NCBI GenBank assembly: GCA_900554385.1
Contig: USHE01000032.1
Span: 1-13,358 of the forward strand
DNA from: an uncultured bacterium
GTDB lineage: Bacteria; Cyanobacteriota; Vampirovibrionia; Gastranaerophilales; Gastranaerophilaceae
DNA: 13,358 bases
Direction: 5' to 3'
Position 1 is the first letter of the stretch. Every line of letters begins with the position of its first letter. The translations under genes and the position numbers were made by a program. The notes below the pieces were generated by a model. That model was given only the letters and a program-made list of their open reading frames with translations. It was not told the DNA's origin and did not search any database. Positions 6,551 to 13,358 of this stretch are shown here, piece by piece.

Positions 6551-8155
6551 TTACTTAATACGTTTTACAGCGGCATCTACCAATCCCTTAAACAGCGGGT
6601 GCGGTCTTTCCGGACGGGATTTAAATTCAGGATGGAATTGTGATGCCACAAACCAATCTAACTGAGGAATTTCTACAATTTCAGCAAGCATTCCATCTGG
6701 CGACATTCCTGAAAATACAAGCCCTGCATCTTCAATCCTTTTTAGATATTCTGAATTTACCTCATATCTGTGACGGTGACGTTCGGAAATCTTATCAGCA
6801 CCATAAGCCTTATGAGCCTTAGAGCCTGATTTCAGCATACAATCATAAGCCCCAAGACGCATTGTTCCGCCGTAGCCGTGAACATTTTTTTGCTCAAGCA
6901 TCAAGTCGATAACAGGATTTTGCGCATTTTCATCAAATTCTTTTGAATTCGCATCCTTAATTCCGACAACATTTCTAGCATACTCAATAACTGCACACTG
7001 CATACCCAAGCATAAACCGAGAAATGGAAGATTATTTTCTCTTGCATAACGAATAACATTCAGCTTGCCTTCAATCCCCCTCACGCCAAATCCCCCGGGT
7101 ACAACAACAGCCTGAACATCTTTTAGCATATCATTGCAAACAGAAAAATCTACACATTCCACTGAATTTATCCATTTTATATCAACTTTAACGTCATCTG
7201 CATAACCTGCATGTTTCAAAGATTCTACCACCGAAATATACGCATCAGAAAGCTTTGTATATTTACCGGCAATCGCAACTTTCACTGTACCATGCGGATT
7301 TTTGATATTATTAACAAGTTTTTCCCAATTTGTTAAATCGGCTTTTTTGTTCTCAATTCTAAGCATATCAAGAATTACAGCCGCCATATTTTGTTCTTCC
7401 AAGGCAAGCGGAACTTCATAAATACTTTTCATATCACGACATTCAATAACAGCATCTTTTGGAACGGAACAGAACAATGCAAGCTTTTCTTTTTCTGTTT
7501 TCGGAATAGGTTTTGTTGTTCGACAAACGAGAATTTCAGGCTGAATACCATAACTTCTCAAAACTTGCACACTATGCTGAGATGGTTTCGTTTTCAACTC
7601 TCCGGATGTTGGGAGATACGGTAAAAGAGTTGTATGAACGGAAATAGCATTTCCTATACCTGCTTCCGCCTTAAATTGTCTTATTGCCTCAATAAACGGC
7701 AAACTCTCGATATCCCCGATTGTTCCGCCGATTTCAATTAACTGAAAATCAGGCTTAAATTGTTTTGTAGCCCCTAGAATTCTTGATTTGATTTCATTTG
7801 TAATATGCGGAATAACCTGAACAGTAGCCCCCAGATAATCCCCGCGGCGTTCTTTTTCAATTACTGTTTGGTAAACACTGCCGGAGGTAATATTATTAAA
7901 TTTACCCAAATTAGTATCCGTAAATCTTTCGTAATGCCCTAAATCCAAATCGGTTTCTGCACCATCATCCGTAACGAAAACCTCTCCATGCTGGAACGGA
8001 CTCATAGTCCCAGGGTCAACATTTATATAAGGGTCAAATTTCTGATTAATAACGGAAAACCCTCTTGCTCTCAGAAGACGTCCTAAAGATGCGGCAATAA
8101 TACCTTTTCCCAAAGAACTTACAACTCCGCCTGTAATAAAAATATATTTTGTCAT
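6551..8155 (-). CDS. pyrG: CTP synthase
   Basis: Converts UTP to CTP using ATP and ammonia from glutamine, the last step of pyrimidine nucleotide synthesis. Full length at 534 residues. The N-terminal synthetase domain begins MTKYIFITGGVVSSLGKGI, containing the P-loop-like GGVVSSLGKG, and continues with DPYINVDPGTMSPFQHGEVF. The C-terminal class I glutamine amidotransferase domain has the oxyanion GGFGVRG near 354-360, nucleophile Cys382 in GLCLGMQ, and His508/Glu510 in SQFHPEF, so the catalytic triad is complete. Start ATG 8155 has GGGG 6 nt upstream; a TTG at 8167 would overlap that site and is less likely. It follows gatC by 73 nt, with a hairpin between them, so it may be co-transcribed or separately controlled. 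Confidence 0.97.
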   Translation of the reverse strand: MTKYIFITGGVVSSLGKGIIAASLGRLLRARGFSVINQKFDPYINVDPGTMSPFQHGEVFVTDDGAETDLDLGHYERFTDTNLGKFNNITSGSVYQTVIEKERRGDYLGATVQVIPHITNEIKSRILGATKQFKPDFQLIEIGGTIGDIESLPFIEAIRQFKAEAGIGNAISVHTTLLPYLPTSGELKTKPSQHSVQVLRSYGIQPEILVCRTTKPIPKTEKEKLALFCSVPKDAVIECRDMKSIYEVPLALEEQNMAAVILDMLRIENKKADLTNWEKLVNNIKNPHGTVKVAIAGKYTKLSDAYISVVESLKHAGYADDVKVDIKWINSVECVDFSVCNDMLKDVQAVVVPGGFGVRGIEGKLNVIRYARENNLPFLGLCLGMQCAVIEYARNVVGIKDANSKEFDENAQNPVIDLMLEQKNVHGYGGTMRLGAYDCMLKSGSKAHKAYGADKISERHRHRYEVNSEYLKRIEDAGLVFSGMSPDGMLAEIVEIPQLDWFVASQFHPEFKSRPERPHPLFKGLVDAAVKRIK

Positions 8156-8199
8156 ATTTAACCCCAATCTTATTTTGTATTCTTAAATCCATTGAAGAA

Positions 8200-8220
8200 C
8201 TCCCGCAAAATTAGCGGGAG
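8200..8220 (-). other. G+C-rich hairpin between gatC and pyrG
   Basis: Perfect 7-bp stem CTCCCGC / GCGGGAG with a 7-nt loop, 8-28 nt after the gatC stop. On the minus strand it is followed only by a broken T/C stretch (TTCTTC), so it is a weak terminator at best. It could stabilise the gatC mRNA end or partly attenuate read-through into pyrG. No separate pyrG promoter was recognised. Confidence 0.5.
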
Positions 8221-8228
8221 CCTGTAAT

Positions 8229-8510
8229 CTAATTAATTTTCGGAACTTTAAAAAATCCGTTTTCTTCTTCTGGCGCATTTGCCATAAGTTCTTCTTTTGT
8301 ATGTTCATAAACAACTTTGTCTTCACGCATAACGTTTACGAAATCAATAACCTGTGTCATAGGTTTAACATTTGAAGTATCGACTTCATTCATCTGATCT
8401 ACATACTTCAAAACATCGCCTAATTGTTTTGTATAAAGTTCTTTTTCATCCTCTGTCAATTCCAAACGAGCAAGCTTAGCTACGTGTTCAACATCTTTTA
8501 TGGTAATCAT
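8229..8510 (-). CDS. gatC: Asp-tRNA(Asn)/Glu-tRNA(Gln) amidotransferase subunit C
   Basis: The 93-residue protein matches GatC at normal length: MITIKDVEHVAKLARLEL, then EDEKELYTKQLGDVLKYVDQ in the first two helices, the linker VDTSNVKPMTQV, and C-terminal FFKVPKI. GatC wraps around GatA and stabilises the GatCAB complex, which amidates misacylated Glu-tRNA(Gln) and Asp-tRNA(Asn). GatA and GatB are not in this window. The start ATG 8510 has GGAG about 6 nt upstream. It is divergent from the sigma factor gene across about 187 bases. Confidence 0.95.
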   Translation of the reverse strand: MITIKDVEHVAKLARLELTEDEKELYTKQLGDVLKYVDQMNEVDTSNVKPMTQVIDFVNVMREDKVVYEHTKEELMANAPEEENGFFKVPKIN

Positions 8511-8645
8511 AATTCACTCCGAAATCTGCACTGTACAAGTATTTTAAGAACATAACATAAAATATGCACAGCCTTTCCTTACTATTCTTTGATAATAACA
8601 TAAAATTTTCGCATGAGAAAGATTTATTAATTATATTTAAATATT

Positions 8646-8673
8646 TTTACATACGGAAAACTCATGCTATAAT
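8646..8673 (+). promoter_or_regulatory. Extended -10 promoter for sigma factor-peptidase operon
   Basis: TTTACA (8646-8651), 16-nt spacer, perfect TATAAT (8668-8673) preceded by TG-C (8665-8667), an extended -10 element. Leader about 18 nt, containing GGAG at 8686-8689. It looks like a housekeeping promoter, so the sigma gene is probably transcribed by the main RNA polymerase holoenzyme rather than only by itself. Confidence 0.7.
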
Positions 8674-8697
8674 ATATTTAAGATTGGAGATTTATTC

Positions 8698-9477
8698 TTG
8701 AAAAGCAAGTCTAAAACAACGGCGTCACTTGAAGAATTGCTTGCACAATACAAAAACTGCACCGATTCAAAGAAAAAGAGAATGCTTCATATTAGTATAG
8801 TCGAAAACACAATGGAACTTGTTAAAAGCATTGCCATTTCTATTTCAATGCAATCGGGAATTTCTCACGAGGATTTAATACAGGTTGGCTCACTCGGACT
8901 GATTAAAGCCATTGAGTTTTACAAACCTGATATGAACACAAAATTCACGACTTACGCAATATATTTTATCAAAGGCGAAATCAGACACTATCTAAGGGAT
9001 AAGGCTTCTCTCATAAAAACTCCGAGAGAAGTTCAGGAACTTTTGCTAAAAATCAATACGGCGAAGAAAAAGCTTGCGGAAACAGGCTTTATTGAACCTT
9101 CAAACGAACAAATCGCAGAATTTTTAAATGTTCCGGTTGAAAAAATTGTAGAAGTCTGCAACATAGATATCTGCAGAAATACTCTTTCTCTCGACCAGTC
9201 AATAATATCCGATAACGAAGAATCTTCACTTTTGGATAAAATTCCGTCAGAAGACTATCAGGAATTTCAAAATTCGCATGAAAACAAAATTATGCTTGCC
9301 GAAACGATTGAAAAACTTCCGCCAGAATTAAAAGAAGTTATTAAATTGAGCTTCTATAAAGATTTAAACCAGCGCGAAATCTCTGAAATTATGAACATGT
9401 CGCAAATGCAAGTTTCAAGAAGGCTGAAAAAAGCCTTGAATAAAATGTACGAACTTATAAAACATCACGAGAATTGA
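8698..9477 (+). CDS. Group 3 RNA polymerase sigma factor (SigB/SigF/FliA-like)
   Basis: A 259-residue alternative sigma-70 family protein. Region 2 (about 30-102) contains the core-binding and -10 recognition segment DLIQVGSLGLIKAIEFY, then KFTTYAIYFIKGEIRHYLRD. Region 3 spans about 108-170. Region 4 (200-252) has LPPELKEVIKLSFYKDLNQ and the -35-recognition helix-turn-helix ISEIMNMSQMQVSRRLKKAL. Region 1.1 is missing, as expected for this group. The SQMQVSRR signature is shared with SigB, SigF and SigG, the stress and sporulation sigmas of Gram-positives, and with cyanobacterial SigF, so the regulon cannot be named. Start is TTG 8698, with GGAG at 8 nt. No anti-sigma gene is adjacent. The prepilin peptidase starts 8 nt after the stop. 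Confidence 0.9.
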   Translation: MKSKSKTTASLEELLAQYKNCTDSKKKRMLHISIVENTMELVKSIAISISMQSGISHEDLIQVGSLGLIKAIEFYKPDMNTKFTTYAIYFIKGEIRHYLRDKASLIKTPREVQELLLKINTAKKKLAETGFIEPSNEQIAEFLNVPVEKIVEVCNIDICRNTLSLDQSIISDNEESSLLDKIPSEDYQEFQNSHENKIMLAETIEKLPPELKEVIKLSFYKDLNQREISEIMNMSQMQVSRRLKKALNKMYELIKHHEN

Positions 9478-9485
9478 GGGACATC

Positions 9486-10469
9486 ATGCTATTTTTTATA
9501 ATATTACTTCTGTTTATATTCTGCATAGGAACGGTAATAGGAAGTTTTTTAAATGTGGTTATATTGAGAGCTTTCAGCGGAGAATCCATTGTTCTTCCTC
9601 CGTCAAAATGCCCTAAATGCCACAACAAATTAAAATGGTGGCATAACATTCCTATACTTTCATACATTTTACTCAGAGGAAAATGCTATTTTTGCAAAGA
9701 AAAAATCAGTATTCAATACCCGATATTAGAGTTTATTACAGGAATAATTTTTCTATTAGTATTCTTAAAATTCGGATTAAGAATTGAAACCATTTTTGGA
9801 TTTATTACAGCAAGCCTCTTAATTGTAATTTCTGCAACGGACATAAAAGAACGAGTTGTTTTTGACGCCCACACATATTCTCTTATCGGGGTCGGACTGG
9901 TTTATGCGATTTATCTGACAATAATGCAGATAATAAATATTAATACATCTTCAATAACTTTCCATATAACGACAGAGTGGGTTTTAAACAACCCTATAAC
10001 AACATCAATAGCAGGAGTAATCCTCGGGGCTGTGAGTATGGAAATTGCCGCCAGAACGGGATATTTACTTGCAGGCTCACGTGCATTCGGAGATGGAGAT
10101 ACGTACAATGCGGCAGGGCATGGGGCAGTTTATGGCTGGAAAAATATTCTGATAATTCTTGCAATGAGCGTAATTATTCAGTTAATTTTTACAATGCCGT
10201 TATTTATTAAAAAACTCATCAAACGCAAAGACTGGAATATTCTAATTCCGCTTATACTTTTCTTTATTTATGCGGCAGGCTATTTATTTTTCCAGCACCA
10301 TTCATTTTTTAATAATATTTACATAATGAGTGCAGCTATAACAATTTTATTTGCTCTTGGCTTATGGACATGTATAGCAATTCTGAGAGGACTAAAAAAT
10401 CCTGATACTTTGACCCTTCCGTTTGGTCCGGCATTGGCAATTGCAGGATTAATCGTTTTATTGATTTAA
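9486..10469 (+). CDS. pilD: Type IV prepilin peptidase (leader peptidase/N-methyltransferase)
   Basis: A 327-residue polytopic inner-membrane aspartic protease that cleaves the leader of type IV prepilins and pseudopilins after Gly, and usually methylates the new N-terminus. The A24 N-terminal domain has GSFLNVVILRAF at 19-30 and two CxxC pairs (Cys42/45 and Cys67/70), the zinc site of the methyltransferase-type loop. Catalytic aspartates are Asp119 in SATDIKERVVFD and Asp205 in FGDGDTY (GxGD motif). About 8 hydrophobic segments. It is somewhat longer than the typical 230-290, because of a polar stretch at about 150-170 and extra C-terminal helices. ATG 9486 has GAGGG 5 nt upstream, within the end of the sigma gene; the neighbouring TTG at 9474 overlaps the sigma stop and is less likely. 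Probably translationally coupled to the sigma gene. Confidence 0.93.
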   Translation: MLFFIILLLFIFCIGTVIGSFLNVVILRAFSGESIVLPPSKCPKCHNKLKWWHNIPILSYILLRGKCYFCKEKISIQYPILEFITGIIFLLVFLKFGLRIETIFGFITASLLIVISATDIKERVVFDAHTYSLIGVGLVYAIYLTIMQIININTSSITFHITTEWVLNNPITTSIAGVILGAVSMEIAARTGYLLAGSRAFGDGDTYNAAGHGAVYGWKNILIILAMSVIIQLIFTMPLFIKKLIKRKDWNILIPLILFFIYAAGYLFFQHHSFFNNIYIMSAAITILFALGLWTCIAILRGLKNPDTLTLPFGPALAIAGLIVLLI

Positions 10470-10470
10470 A

Positions 10471-10499
10471 AAAAAGCCCTTATTTATTAGGGCTTTTTT
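10471..10499. terminator. Bidirectional terminator between prepilin peptidase and repeat protein
   Basis: AAAAAGCCCT (10471-10480) pairs with AGGGCTTTTT (10489-10498) around an 8-nt loop, with T tracts on both strands. It ends both the sigma-peptidase transcript and the convergent gene at 10516. Confidence 0.88.
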
Positions 10500-10515
10500 A
10501 TTATGATTTAGATTT

Positions 10516-11064
10516 TTATACAGCGCACATACATTCAGATTCGGAACTAACACTACAGAAATTGAATTCGCCTGAATGTTGTTCTGAGTACATAACACCG
10601 TCAATTTGAATTTCTTCACACTGTCTGAGAGAAGACAATGGCAAGTTTTTCGCAGTTTTTGAATCAATAACCAATTTTGAAACTCTCAAATCTTTTGGTA
10701 ATTGTTCAATTTTTGTGCTTCTGATATTTAGATAGCTTGTTTTAATATCAGAGTTAAGTTTTAAAATGTTTGATTTTTCCATATTCAAGCTTTCAGTCCA
10801 TACATGAGAAGGCAATTTTTTAATTTTAGCACCTGACATATCAACACTTTGAGCATCAATAGGTTTTTCAATACTTTTAATCTCAGCACCTGACATGTTC
10901 AAGCTTCCGCTAACCCATCCGATTGATAATTTATCAATTGTACATTTTGAAATGTTCAAACTTCCTTCAACATGATCCAATTCTAATTTTTTCATAGTAC
11001 AGCCTGACAAATCCAAATCGCCGCCGCTGTAATTGCTAATTAACTGTTCAAAATCCTTTTTCAT
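10516..11064 (-). CDS. Leucine-rich-like repeat protein with exact 19-residue period
   Basis: A 182-residue protein of no family I can name. From residue 17 it contains seven repeats of exactly 19 residues: the leading hydrophobic position falls at 17, 36, 55, 74, 93, 112 and 131. The consensus is roughly L-[ND]-[IM]-S-x-x-x-I-x-x-L-P/x, with an eighth, offset copy near 152. The pattern resembles short bacterial LRRs of the YopM/IpaH type (xxLPxxL) but is one residue shorter, and a curved or solenoid beta structure is expected. The C-terminal tail is cysteine-containing (Cys170, 178, 180, ending CMCAV). There is no signal peptide or membrane segment, so it is probably cytoplasmic. ATG 11064 has a perfect GGAGG about 8 nt upstream; an upstream start at 11124 lacks one. 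Function unknown; binding to a protein is the usual role of such solenoids. Confidence 0.75.
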   Translation of the reverse strand: MKKDFEQLISNYSGGDLDLSGCTMKKLELDHVEGSLNISKCTIDKLSIGWVSGSLNMSGAEIKSIEKPIDAQSVDMSGAKIKKLPSHVWTESLNMEKSNILKLNSDIKTSYLNIRSTKIEQLPKDLRVSKLVIDSKTAKNLPLSSLRQCEEIQIDGVMYSEQHSGEFNFCSVSSESECMCAV

Positions 11065-11211
11065 AAATATCCTCCTTGTTTGTATAGCAGAAATATAACG
11101 AAAACTTTTTCTACAGACATCCACTAAATAAATGTTTTTTATGCGGGATTACATATTAGATAAAACATATTCACGCTATATTAAAAGTATAGATAATAAA
11201 TATATAAATCA

Positions 11212-11829
11212 TTATAAAGATAAAATTTGCAAAGTTTCTTTTAAGATTTCTTCAGCGGACGCATTATCTTTTAAGACGGCAACAGCCTTAGACATAGCAG
11301 ATTTGATTTCATCACGTTCATACCAGAGAGAAGTCAGAACCGTTTGAGCATCATCCATTGCCTGTGAATTTTGTTTGGTTGTTGTCTTAATTTCGATAGG
11401 CTCATCATGCTTATAATTCATAAGTTTATCTTTCAATTCAAGAATAATTTTCTGAGCAAGCTTAGGTCCTACACCTTTTGCTCTGGTTAGCTCTTTGTAA
11501 TCACCTTGAATTACAAATCCGATAAGCTCTGAAGATTGAAATTCATTAATCAAAGTCAGTGCCATTTTACTGCCCACACCGGAAACCGAAGTCAGAATAT
11601 TAAAAATATCTCTTTCTTCTTTGTGCAAACAACCGCACAAACTCATTTTATCTTCACGATGCAAAAGTATTGTATAAATTTTTATTTCACTGCCGTTATC
11701 CGGCAAACTAGAAAAATCTCTGGCTGTAATCTCTAGCAGATACCCGATACCAAACGCTTCAACCGTTGCATAAGTACCTTTTGAAGTATTATTTTTACAA
11801 GCAACTATTCCTTTTATATAATCGTACAT
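11212..11829 (-). CDS. ruvA: Holliday junction branch migration protein RuvA
   Basis: Binds four-way DNA junctions as a tetramer and loads the RuvB helicase. At 205 residues it is full length (E. coli 203). Domain I is the OB fold beginning MYDYIKGIVACK, with VEAFGIGYLLEIT at 23-35. Domain II has two helix-hairpin-helix motifs, LTSVSGVGSKMAL (79-91) and LTRAKGVGPKLAQ (114-126), which grip the DNA backbone. A linker rich in Lys and Thr (about 139-155) leads to the small domain III (about 157-205) that contacts RuvB. Start ATG 11829 is one base after the dnaA stop, and its ribosome site AAGGAG is inside the last dnaA codons, so translation is probably coupled. ruvB and ruvC are not in this window. 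The usual neighbour after dnaA is dnaN, so this order is unusual. Confidence 0.96.
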   Translation of the reverse strand: MYDYIKGIVACKNNTSKGTYATVEAFGIGYLLEITARDFSSLPDNGSEIKIYTILLHREDKMSLCGCLHKEERDIFNILTSVSGVGSKMALTLINEFQSSELIGFVIQGDYKELTRAKGVGPKLAQKIILELKDKLMNYKHDEPIEIKTTTKQNSQAMDDAQTVLTSLWYERDEIKSAMSKAVAVLKDNASAEEILKETLQILSL

Positions 11830-11830
11830 A

Positions 11831-13246
11831 TTACTCCTTCAAAGAATTTTTAATATCTGCAACGGCACGTTCAAGTTCTTTACTAACCTTTAATTCATCT
11901 TTTATTTTTTCATAAGAATAAAGCATTGTCGTATGTTTCTTGTTAAAAAATTCGGCAATACTTTCAAAACTTTTTTCTGTAATTTCTCGTGCCAAATAAA
12001 CAGCAACATGTCTTGAGGCCGAAATTTTCTGACTTCTCGCAGAACTTTTAAAATCAGAGATAGAAACTCCATAATAATCCGCTGTGGCTTTCGCAACATC
12101 TTCAACAGTAATAGCTTTTTTTAAACTTTCACAGTTAAGAACTTTTTTGGCGAATTCAAGGGTCACTGGTGCCTGTTCAATTGAAGCATACGCAGTCACC
12201 TTATTAAATGCGCCTTCCAGCTCTCTGACATTATTAACAAAATTATTTGCGATATATTCAAAAACACTAAAATCCGCTTCTAGAGAAATCTGATTAGCGA
12301 GATTTTGTAAAATAGCAACTCTTGTTTCAAAATCCGGCGGGGTTATATCTGTTACAATCCCCATCTCAATACGGGTTCTTAATCTGTCAGGCAGAGTCGG
12401 AATATCTTTAGGCAATCTGTCAGAAGTTATAACTATTTGTTTATTACGGTTAAGCAAATCATCAAAGGTATGAAAAACAGCCGTCATCGTTTGGGTTTTA
12501 GACTCCAGAAACTGAATATCATCCATTAATAAAACATCGATATTTCTGTACTTATCTCTAAATTCTGCGTCTGCTGATTTTTTCCCCTTTGTCTTCTGCA
12601 TAGGGTTTATGGAGTTAATAAAATCAGTCACGTATTCTTCTGTTTTTACATAACGAACTTTCAATTTTGGTTTATTAAAAATAATATAATGCCCGATTGC
12701 CTGCATAAGGTGAGTTTTGCCAAGTCCGGAACCGCCATATATAAAAAGCGGATTATATTTTTTAGCAGGATTTTGAGCCACAGAATAAGCAAGAGCATGT
12801 GCAAAACGGCTATTTTCACCAACCACAAAATTTTCAAACTTAAATTTCAAATTAAGATTAGCAAAAGACTGCATTTGAGAAAGATTTTCCATAGCCTTGC
12901 TTTCAGGAGTTTCTTCCTGAACTATAGAACGAGGCTTCTTACTTTCTCGATTCTTTTCCTTACGCTTTTCCTGCTCATATTTTTGGGCTAAATCATCATC
13001 ATAAGTTATCGTTATTTCAACTTCTTTGCCAAGAATTTTTTGAAAAGCCTCATTTAATTTTGTAAAATAAGTCTGTCTTACAATTTGTACAGCAAGAGCA
13101 TGGACAGTAATAAGAGAAAAAGTATTATGTTCAAATCCCGCGGCATCCATTGTATCAATCCAAGTATAAAAAGCGTGGTCAGGAATTGTAGATCTTAATT
13201 CCGCTTTTACTTCGCTCCAAATTTTTTTAGCTTCCAAAATATCCAT
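11831..13246 (-). CDS. dnaA: Chromosomal replication initiator DnaA
   Basis: ATP-dependent initiator that binds DnaA boxes and opens the origin. Full length at 471 residues. Domain I (about 1-85) starts with AKKIWSEVKAELRSTIPDHA and mediates self-association. Residues 86-125 are a charged linker. The AAA+ domain III has Walker A GGSGLGKTH (171-179), Walker B LLMDDIQF (around 239-246), and ITSDRLPKDIPTLPDRLRTR with the arginine finger near 273-292. Domain IV (about 375-471) has the helix-turn-helix. Its signature region is atypical: SASRHVAVYLAREIT (409-423) is normal, but FNKKHTT (434-440) replaces FGGRDHTT, so one residue is missing and the Asp that reads the DnaA box is changed. ATG 13246 has no clear ribosome site. 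Only 112 bases upstream are visible and no DnaA box was seen there. Confidence 0.96.
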   Translation of the reverse strand: MDILEAKKIWSEVKAELRSTIPDHAFYTWIDTMDAAGFEHNTFSLITVHALAVQIVRQTYFTKLNEAFQKILGKEVEITITYDDDLAQKYEQEKRKEKNRESKKPRSIVQEETPESKAMENLSQMQSFANLNLKFKFENFVVGENSRFAHALAYSVAQNPAKKYNPLFIYGGSGLGKTHLMQAIGHYIIFNKPKLKVRYVKTEEYVTDFINSINPMQKTKGKKSADAEFRDKYRNIDVLLMDDIQFLESKTQTMTAVFHTFDDLLNRNKQIVITSDRLPKDIPTLPDRLRTRIEMGIVTDITPPDFETRVAILQNLANQISLEADFSVFEYIANNFVNNVRELEGAFNKVTAYASIEQAPVTLEFAKKVLNCESLKKAITVEDVAKATADYYGVSISDFKSSARSQKISASRHVAVYLAREITEKSFESIAEFFNKKHTTMLYSYEKIKDELKVSKELERAVADIKNSLKE

Positions 13247-13292
13247 ATAAATATTCTACTATAAAAATACGTAATATATGATATTGGAATAT

Positions 13293-13339
13293 GTTCATTT
13301 CTTTCTCTTTTATTGCGGGTAAAAGAGAAAGAAATGAAC
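13293..13339. repeat. Perfect 20-bp-arm palindrome upstream of dnaA
   Basis: Left arm 13293-13312 (GTTCATTTCTTTCTCTTTTA) is the exact reverse complement of 13320-13339, with the 7-nt loop ttgcggg. It lies 47 nt upstream of the dnaA start and just before the window end; the 13340-13358 stretch (caaagaaagag...) repeats the same purine-rich style. The low G+C stem and the absence of a T run on either strand argue against an ordinary terminator. It could be a dispersed palindromic repeat, which would also explain why the sequence ends here. Confidence 0.75.
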
Positions 13340-13358
13340 CAAAGAAAGAGAAAAACGC

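Noticed and set aside
8156..8228. CTP-sensing attenuator for pyrG (reiterative-G type)
   Set aside because: The CTCCCGC hairpin is suggestive, but no promoter with a GGG start and no downstream T run is visible.
11132..11347. Plus-strand frame of 71 codons between the repeat protein and ruvA
   Set aside because: It lies largely opposite ruvA, has no convincing ribosome site, and its second half is the antisense of ruvA.
13247..13292. DnaA boxes and an origin upstream of dnaA
   Set aside because: No TTATNCACA-like site in the short visible upstream stretch; the sequence ends too soon.

Overview
The window reads as two pieces of DNA from different bacteria joined near base 1011-1020. The left ~1 kb is extremely A+T-rich. 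It carries the last 81 codons of spoIVA (a spore-coat morphogenetic ATPase known only from endospore-forming Firmicutes), a good terminator, a long gene-free spacer with a consensus-like promoter, and the first ~45 codons of a clostridial-type serS. The serS reading frame then runs without warning into a foreign tail of eight residues and stops. The simplest reading is a chimeric contig or a recent rearrangement; only reads spanning the join can decide.

The rest (about 1017-13358) has moderate A+T content and uniform style. The large secreted pseudopilin with a G^FTLSE leader and C-terminal cysteines, a prepilin peptidase, a group 3 sigma factor, a two-domain B12/radical SAM protein, and dnaA followed directly by ruvA together suggest an uncultured gut bacterium. 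My best guess is the non-photosynthetic cyanobacterial lineage Melainabacteria/Gastranaerophilales. This is recognition from protein style, not a search result, and I hold it at about 0.5-0.6.

Layout: 1045-1713 (+) thymidylate-kinase-like protein; 1854-2537 (+) Lys/Ala-rich protein with a C-terminal winged-helix-like domain; shared terminator; 5397-2604 (-) an SLC45/GPH-type sugar transporter followed 4 nt later by a B12-binding radical SAM protein; 6160-5483 (-) pseudopilin; 6268-6498 (+) a small HTH-like protein that appears to be leaderless; shared terminator; 8510-6551 (-) gatC and pyrG; 8698-10469 (+) sigma factor and prepilin peptidase; shared terminator; 11064-10516 (-) a seven-repeat leucine-rich-like protein with an exact 19-residue period; 13246-11212 (-) dnaA and ruvA, one base apart. 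The window ends in a 20-bp-arm perfect palindrome just upstream of dnaA.

Functional links: the prepilin peptidase is the enzyme needed to mature the pseudopilin 3.3 kb away. dnaA/ruvA, gatC and pyrG are housekeeping genes for replication, recombination, Gln-tRNA/Asn-tRNA formation and CTP supply. Convergent gene pairs share bidirectional hairpin terminators at 2555, 6511 and 10471. I see no CRISPR array, tRNA, rRNA, transposase or phage gene, and no clear defence system.
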